DNA of 8,520 nt from Nanobdellota archaeon. Lineage in GTDB: Archaea > Aenigmatarchaeota > Aenigmatarchaeia > QMZP01. The notes under the pieces were generated by a model. The model saw nothing but the letters and a program-made list of their open reading frames with translations, searched no databases and had not been told where the DNA came from. A program made the translations under genes and the position numbers. The DNA is taken from NCBI GenBank assembly GCA_018818465.1, contig JAHIRU010000011.1, positions 1 through 8,520 on the forward strand, written 5' to 3'. Positions 5,594 to 8,520 of this stretch are shown here, one piece after another (position 1 is the stretch's first letter; every line of letters starts with the position of its first letter).

Positions 5594-5875
5594 ATGAACA
5601 AATTTGATAGAATAGTCTCGTTTCTAGAGGAGAATTATTACAGTTCTCATTTTGAGAACAGAGACCCTTTTCGCACGCTTATTTCTTGCTTTCTCTCGCA
5701 ATGCGCACGCGACGAGAACATGGTTCGCGCTTCTGCAGCGCTGTTCAGAGAAGCTGCAGACCCGCATAGCATGCTTAAGCTTTCTCAAAGTAAATTGGAG
5801 CAGTTAATCCCCCCTACCAAATGTGAAAAGTGTGAATTGAATAGAATATGTAAATATTTAAAACAAGTGATTTAG
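5594..5875 (+). CDS. Internally deleted endonuclease III (Nth) remnant
   Basis: The 93-aa reading frame joins both ends of an endonuclease III. Residues 1-71 match the N-terminal part: FDRIVSFLEENY, then DPFRTLISCFLSQCARDEN (24-42, the LSxxxxD helix) and the ASAALFREAADPHSMLKLS segment. Residues 74-88 (PTKCEKCELNRICKY) match the C-terminal 4Fe-4S loop, keeping Cys77, Cys80 and Cys86 and lacking the first of the four ligands. Compared with E. coli Nth (211 aa), about 115 residues between them are absent, including the helix-hairpin-helix (LPGVGRKTA), the catalytic lysine and the catalytic aspartate. It should therefore have no glycosylase/lyase activity. The junction is near 5807-5815 at a run of six C. 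The N-terminal half is much richer in G+C (about 58% over 5701-5760) than the C-terminal end (about 22% over 5821-5880). It may be a decaying pseudogene, a repurposed fragment, or an assembly deletion. Confidence 0.75.
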   Translation: MNKFDRIVSFLEENYYSSHFENRDPFRTLISCFLSQCARDENMVRASAALFREAADPHSMLKLSQSKLEQLIPPTKCEKCELNRICKYLKQVI

Positions 5876-6339
5876 TAATCTAATTTTTTACCCATTACAA
5901 TAGCATCTGGACCGTCTTCTTCTAAAACAAGATATCCCTTCCTTTCGTAAAGATTTTTTGCAGGATTGCTCTTAAAAACAGTAAGTTCAACATACTCTAG
6001 TTCAGAATTTTTGACTTCGGCTTCAAATACCTCAATTAATTCAGTTCCAATGCCCTTTCTTTGATATTTTTCATCAAGTTGCATAGAATTTAGATAAGCG
6101 ACTGTCCCATCAACAGACCAATAAAAATATCCAATAATGCCATCATCATAAACCAAAACTTTAGCTCTTTCAATATTTTCTTTAATTATTTCTATTTCTT
6201 CTTCATCGTTCCACTCGCTTTCATAGAGCATCTTATATTGTTTCATGTTTTGACTATCTATTTCCATCATTCTAGGTATGTCTAATTCTGTCGCAGGAAA
6301 CAATTCATATGTTTTTTTTTGAGCTTCTTTTTTTTGCAT
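5872..6339 (-). CDS. GNAT-family N-acetyltransferase
   Basis: The 155-aa product is a single GNAT domain, which transfers an acetyl group from acetyl-CoA to an amine. Motif A is SMQLDEKYQRKGIGTELIEVFE (85-106) with the acetyl-CoA pyrophosphate loop QRKGIG (93-98). Motif B is VELTVFKSNPAKNLYERKGYLVLEED (117-142) with the usual N-x-x-x-x-x-YERKGY pattern. The layout resembles RimI-like and small-molecule acetyltransferases, but nothing defines the substrate. The N-terminus is lysine-rich and encoded by A8 and A9 runs (plus-strand T-runs 6312-6320 and 6328-6335), so reading errors or slippage could alter the first codons. A GGTTGAT sequence 3 nt before the ATG may act as the ribosome site. Its stop codon overlaps the stop of the convergent endonuclease III remnant by 4 nt. 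Confidence 0.88.
   Translation of the reverse strand: MQKKEAQKKTYELFPATELDIPRMMEIDSQNMKQYKMLYESEWNDEEEIEIIKENIERAKVLVYDDGIIGYFYWSVDGTVAYLNSMQLDEKYQRKGIGTELIEVFEAEVKNSELEYVELTVFKSNPAKNLYERKGYLVLEEDGPDAIVMGKKLDY
5884..5889 (+). terminator. T-tract after the endonuclease III remnant
   Basis: Six T on the plus strand begin 8 nt after the stop at 5875, inside the 3' end of the opposing acetyltransferase gene. This fits a simple T-tract archaeal terminator but is short. Confidence 0.3.
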
Positions 6340-6383
6340 TATATCAACCTTAATATATCACTAATAAGTAGTTAATTTACTAG

Positions 6384-6391
6384 TATTTAAA
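6384..6391 (-). promoter_or_regulatory. TATA box of the GNAT gene
   Basis: TTTAAATA on the minus strand is centred about 48 nt before the ATG at 6339. The expected transcription start is near 6361, exactly at the GTGATAT element shared with hicB, leaving a leader of about 22 nt that contains GGTTGAT. Confidence 0.5.
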
Positions 6392-6430
6392 CTTTTCGCT
6401 CATATTGTTATCAAATCACCTATTTTTGTT

Positions 6431-6443
6431 AAAAAAAAGAAAA
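6431..6443 (-). terminator. T-tract terminator after the exported-protein gene
   Basis: Immediately after the stop at 6444, the minus strand reads TTTTC followed by eight T (plus-strand A-run 6431-6438). This is the strongest T-tract in the window and fits archaeal intrinsic termination. Confidence 0.5.
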
Positions 6444-7280
6444 TTATATACCTGTCGAAAGGAAAATAATCGAAGGTATATAATCATAACTCATCATAAT
6501 CGGTTTTGTTACTAGATTTATTGTCTTTGTATCTTCATTATAGTTTAATGCTTCTGTTTTTATCAACAATAACTGGTCTTTAGTTAGCATGGCATTTCTA
6601 TTTAACAATCTAAATGTTTTTGTTTCAGTTAAACTCATTTTTGTTCCATCATCTAAAAGCAATGTTTCTGTTACAATAGATTTAACAACACCTGGTTCAG
6701 TTGACCAGAAATATTCATATGCTGGATATATGCCTATAACATTTACATTATTTGGACCTAAGTATGTTCCTCCTAAGGTCGCTTCAAAAGAACCAGGCCT
6801 TACACTACCAAAGGATGTTATAGCTCCTTCGTATCCAGTATAAGTTATTCTGGTTTCAAAGTCATACCCTTCTGGACTCAATTCATTTAAACTCATTGTA
6901 TCAGGTCCTATTTCCCCAGGATTTTTTGGATGATGTCTAGATTTCCAAGATTTTCCTTTCATAGGGATTAGCCAAGTTGGTGGGGTCTGTGTGAATGTTA
7001 TAGTAGTTATTGCTGTGCTTGTTCTTGGATCTTCTATCATCTGCCCCGTTCCTGCTATAGGTTCTCCGTTTATTGTGCCTGAAATTTCCACAGATGTTGG
7101 ACCCAAGTTCTCCATTGGATAAAATTCATTTGGTATAGAAGGTATTGCGCTCGAAGTTACTGTACTTTGCATAACAAAAGTTGATTTTCCAATGGTTGCA
7201 TCTCCTACGATATAAATAGCTAAAGACATGCTTATTATAGCAAAAACCGCGATTAAATAAGACATTTCTTTGTTTTTCAT
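6444..7280 (-). CDS. Exported protein of unknown function
   Basis: The 278-aa product begins MKNKEMSYLIAVFAIISMSL, a basic start and a hydrophobic segment (about 8-26) that is either a Sec signal peptide or a membrane anchor. The rest is rich in Ser, Thr, Pro and Gly, has no cysteine, and alternates hydrophobic residues as in beta-sheets (SVEISGTI, AITTITFTQT, FEATLGGTYLG, VNVIGIYPAYEYFW, KSIVTETLLLDDGT). A basic, proline-flanked stretch near 108-122 (MKGKSWKSRHHPKNPG) may be an exposed loop. The C-terminus ends with a modest hydrophobic segment (YIPSIIFLSTGI). I recognise no named family. It stands alone, divergent from the DUF123 gene, with a T-tract after it. A surface or secreted role is inferred from the N-terminus only. 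Confidence 0.65.
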   Translation of the reverse strand: MKNKEMSYLIAVFAIISMSLAIYIVGDATIGKSTFVMQSTVTSSAIPSIPNEFYPMENLGPTSVEISGTINGEPIAGTGQMIEDPRTSTAITTITFTQTPPTWLIPMKGKSWKSRHHPKNPGEIGPDTMSLNELSPEGYDFETRITYTGYEGAITSFGSVRPGSFEATLGGTYLGPNNVNVIGIYPAYEYFWSTEPGVVKSIVTETLLLDDGTKMSLTETKTFRLLNRNAMLTKDQLLLIKTEALNYNEDTKTINLVTKPIMMSYDYIPSIIFLSTGI

Positions 7281-7293
7281 AATATCACTTATT

Positions 7294-7320
7294 ATTTATT
7301 TGTTTAAACACTTAAAAATA
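7294..7320. promoter_or_regulatory. Divergent promoter between the exported-protein and DUF123 genes
   Basis: The 42-nt gap between the ATGs at 7280 (minus) and 7323 (plus) holds A/T-rich boxes. ATTTATTT (7294-7301) is centred about 25 nt before the plus-strand ATG, fitting a leaderless DUF123 transcript. For the minus strand, TGTTTAAACA (7301-7310, centre 25 nt before the ATG) or TATTTTTAAG (7311-7320) are candidates. The second would place the transcript start at the GTGATATT before the ATG. Confidence 0.4.
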
Positions 7321-7322
7321 TT

Positions 7323-7736
7323 ATGTCTAAAGGAATTTACTGTCTTGTCCTTGCATTGCGCAAAGATGTGAAGATACCAGTCGGTATCAGAAAAAAGGAA
7401 TACGAATTCCCAAAGGGTTTCTACTGTTATGTTGGTTCAGGGATGAAAAGTCTTGAATCAAGGATTCATCGACACCAATCAAAAAACAAAAAGAAATTTT
7501 GGAATATAGATTATTTTCTTGATTACGCAGATATAGTCGCTGTCAAAACAATACAGACAAACAAAAAAATAGAATGCAAAGTGAGCAATATTGTTAAGAG
7601 TGTAAGTGAGGATAGACACATAAAAGGTTTCGGTTCAAGTGATTGCAAATGCCCGACACATCTACACTACTTTAAGGATAGCCCTCTAGAGAACGATAAA
7701 TTCATTTCTGTTTTTGATTTGAGGATTGTTAAATAG
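7323..7736 (+). CDS. DUF123 (COG1833, GIY-YIG-like) family protein
   Basis: The 137-aa product is a complete DUF123 protein, a family related to GIY-YIG nucleases. Signatures are KGIYCLVL (3-10), the FPKGFYCYVGSG strand and turn (29-40, the YVG element), RIHRHQ with Arg47 (47-52), FWNIDYFLDYA (59-69), the conserved Glu-Cys pair at 84-85 where the GIY-YIG catalytic glutamate is expected, and GFGSSDCKCPTHLHYF (102-117). All the main conserved residues of the family appear present, so it is probably active if the family is. Substrate and biological role are not established to my knowledge. From memory, some archaeal homologues are fused to endonuclease III, which is notable given the Nth remnant 1.5 kb away. 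Its stop overlaps the convergent 67-aa gene by 8 nt. Confidence 0.88.
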   Translation: MSKGIYCLVLALRKDVKIPVGIRKKEYEFPKGFYCYVGSGMKSLESRIHRHQSKNKKKFWNIDYFLDYADIVAVKTIQTNKKIECKVSNIVKSVSEDRHIKGFGSSDCKCPTHLHYFKDSPLENDKFISVFDLRIVK

Positions 7737-7932
7737 TAGGCAAATCAAAAGCTAGCTGTAATTCATATTCTTTTTTATGGTCTGGAAGTGGTGTTATTTT
7801 ATCAAAAAAATCATTTAGAGTATCGTACCACTTTCCGGTGTAAATTACTCCTTTACTATTGTTTATAGCAACGCTTTTACCTCTTTCAATTTCCATCTGA
7901 TATCTTCCTATTCTTATGATTTCAGCTGACAT
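7729..7932 (-). CDS. Small protein of unknown function (67 aa)
   Basis: From the ATG at 7932 the product is 67 aa, with a beta-rich first half (EIIRIGRYQMEIERGKSVAI, then GVIYTGKWYD), a short helix (TLNDFFDKI) and an acidic, hydrophobic end. No signal peptide, membrane helix or cysteine is present. The open frame continues upstream to a TTG at 7995 with an ATG at 7971. I prefer 7932 because a TATA-like TTTTTATAG is centred about 25 nt before it, as in other leaderless genes here, and because TTTTATAT abuts the ATG at 7971. I do not recognise a family. Reality as a gene rests on the intact frame, the plausible promoter and the tight convergent packing with DUF123. Confidence 0.55.
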   Translation of the reverse strand: MSAEIIRIGRYQMEIERGKSVAINNSKGVIYTGKWYDTLNDFFDKITPLPDHKKEYELQLAFDLPTI

Positions 7933-7952
7933 ATTTATGCATTTGAAATTCT

Positions 7953-7961
7953 CTATAAAAA
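7953..7961 (-). promoter_or_regulatory. TATA-like box of the 67-aa gene
   Basis: TTTTTATAG on the minus strand is centred about 25 nt before the ATG at 7932, consistent with a leaderless transcript and with the shorter start choice. Confidence 0.4.
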
Positions 7962-7995
7962 GAAATTCCATATATAAAATATTTAGTATATTCAA

Positions 7996-8520
7996 TCATT
8001 TGCTTAGAATTTTCTTACCCTTTTCCTGAGGAACGATTCTTAGTTTTGCTTTTGTGAATTTTTTATCCAGCTCCTTCCCGGAAAAATACCTGTCTAAAAA
8101 TAAAGCTAATGCTGCAATTTCTGAATGTGGTTGGTTTGTAACTGCTATATTTAGATCAACTAATTCATAAACTTCTGCAGGAACCTTTTCTCCACCAACA
8201 ATAATTAATATGTTTTTATTTTTAGGTATTTTTCTCATATTTTTATGGAAGGGAAGACCGTACATGGTTAAATGAACCACAAATCCTTTTTTAGCTTTCC
8301 ATTTCTTAATCACTTCTTTGTAACCTTTTGCATGTCGCACAACAAATGAACTACCCCATCTATTGTTTATTCTGTTAACAGTGGCTTCCATGCCAGAATC
8401 TTTTTGACCAGTGTAAACAATCTCGCTCGCACCAAAAGCACGTGCAACAAGGCAGCAATGCGTAGATATTCTATGATCTCTGTAAGCCCTATTGCCAAGG
8501 CGAAGTACAGCTACTTGTGG
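7996..8520 (-). CDS. trm56: tRNA (cytidine(56)-2'-O)-methyltransferase aTrm56 (partial, start beyond right edge)
   Basis: The frame is open from the window edge for 174 residues. The enzyme is the archaeal SPOUT methyltransferase that adds a 2'-O-methyl to C56 in the T-loop of tRNA, using S-adenosylmethionine. Counting from the edge, it shows the family N-terminus LRLGNRAYRDHRISTH (6-21) and ARAFGA (27-32), then the TxNRINNRWG stretch, VHLTMYGL (82-89), IVGGEKVP (107-114), and the knot segment AVTNQPHSEIAALALFLDR (126-144) that binds the cofactor, ending in KLRIVPQEKGKK. Only a few N-terminal residues can be missing, since the usual protein is about 175-200 aa. The internal ATG at 8391 is not the start, because conserved family sequence continues upstream of it. 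The usual C-terminal length variation aside, it looks intact. Confidence 0.93.
   Translation of the reverse strand, partial: PQVAVLRLGNRAYRDHRISTHCCLVARAFGASEIVYTGQKDSGMEATVNRINNRWGSSFVVRHAKGYKEVIKKWKAKKGFVVHLTMYGLPFHKNMRKIPKNKNILIIVGGEKVPAEVYELVDLNIAVTNQPHSEIAALALFLDRYFSGKELDKKFTKAKLRIVPQEKGKKILSK

Noticed and set aside
8389..8391. ATG as the start of a 131-aa Trm56
   Set aside because: The same frame upstream encodes the conserved family N-terminus (LRLGNRAYRDHRISTH), so the gene continues past the window edge.
1..8520. tRNA, rRNA, CRISPR array, insertion sequence or C/D box RNA
   Set aside because: No cloverleaf, regularly spaced repeat, transposase or paired C and D boxes outside coding sequence could be supported by eye; a covariance-model scan would be the proper test.

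Overview
The window looks archaeal. It carries an archaeal-type aspartyl-tRNA synthetase, a PCNA sliding clamp, the archaeal tRNA C56 2'-O-methyltransferase aTrm56, a DUF123 (GIY-YIG-like) protein and pilin-like membrane proteins. Many first genes have a TATA-like box about 25 nt before the start codon, while two downstream genes have Shine-Dalgarno sites. Low G+C, short intergenic gaps and the style of the membrane proteins suggest a small-genome (possibly DPANN) archaeon. The lineage is an inference, because there is no rRNA in the window.

Layout. 1-2575 (minus strand) is a surface or pilus-like cassette of four genes read right to left: a 195-aa pilin-like protein, a 151-aa and a 442-aa membrane-anchored protein that share an N-terminal module, and a Met-rich protein with a class III (pilin) signal peptide that runs off the left edge. 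2660-3955 (minus) is aspS. A short A/T-rich divergent promoter separates it from a plus-strand pair, a 111-aa OB-fold protein and PCNA (3991-5076). 5095-5527 (minus) is a hicB-hicA toxin-antitoxin operon. Divergent from it, 5594-5875 (plus) is a 93-aa remnant of endonuclease III that has lost its catalytic middle. 5872-6339 (minus) is a GNAT acetyltransferase, 6444-7280 (minus) an exported protein of unknown function, 7323-7736 (plus) a DUF123 protein, 7729-7932 (minus) a 67-aa unknown, and 7996-8520 (minus) aTrm56, cut by the right edge.

How the genes fit together. The centre is housekeeping: translation (aspS, trm56) and replication (OB-fold protein plus PCNA, apparently translationally coupled). 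The left end is an envelope cassette with no assembly ATPase or platform protein in view. The right half is a mosaic of small transcription units, several meeting tail to tail with overlapping stop codons, as in a compact genome. No tRNA, rRNA, CRISPR array or insertion sequence was recognised, and no stretch over 300 bases lacks a gene.

Most worth a second look: the internally deleted endonuclease III; a 13-nt element found at the predicted transcription start of hicB and the GNAT gene, with a variant at the exported-protein gene; and the paired membrane proteins whose N-terminal modules align without gaps over the first 54 residues.
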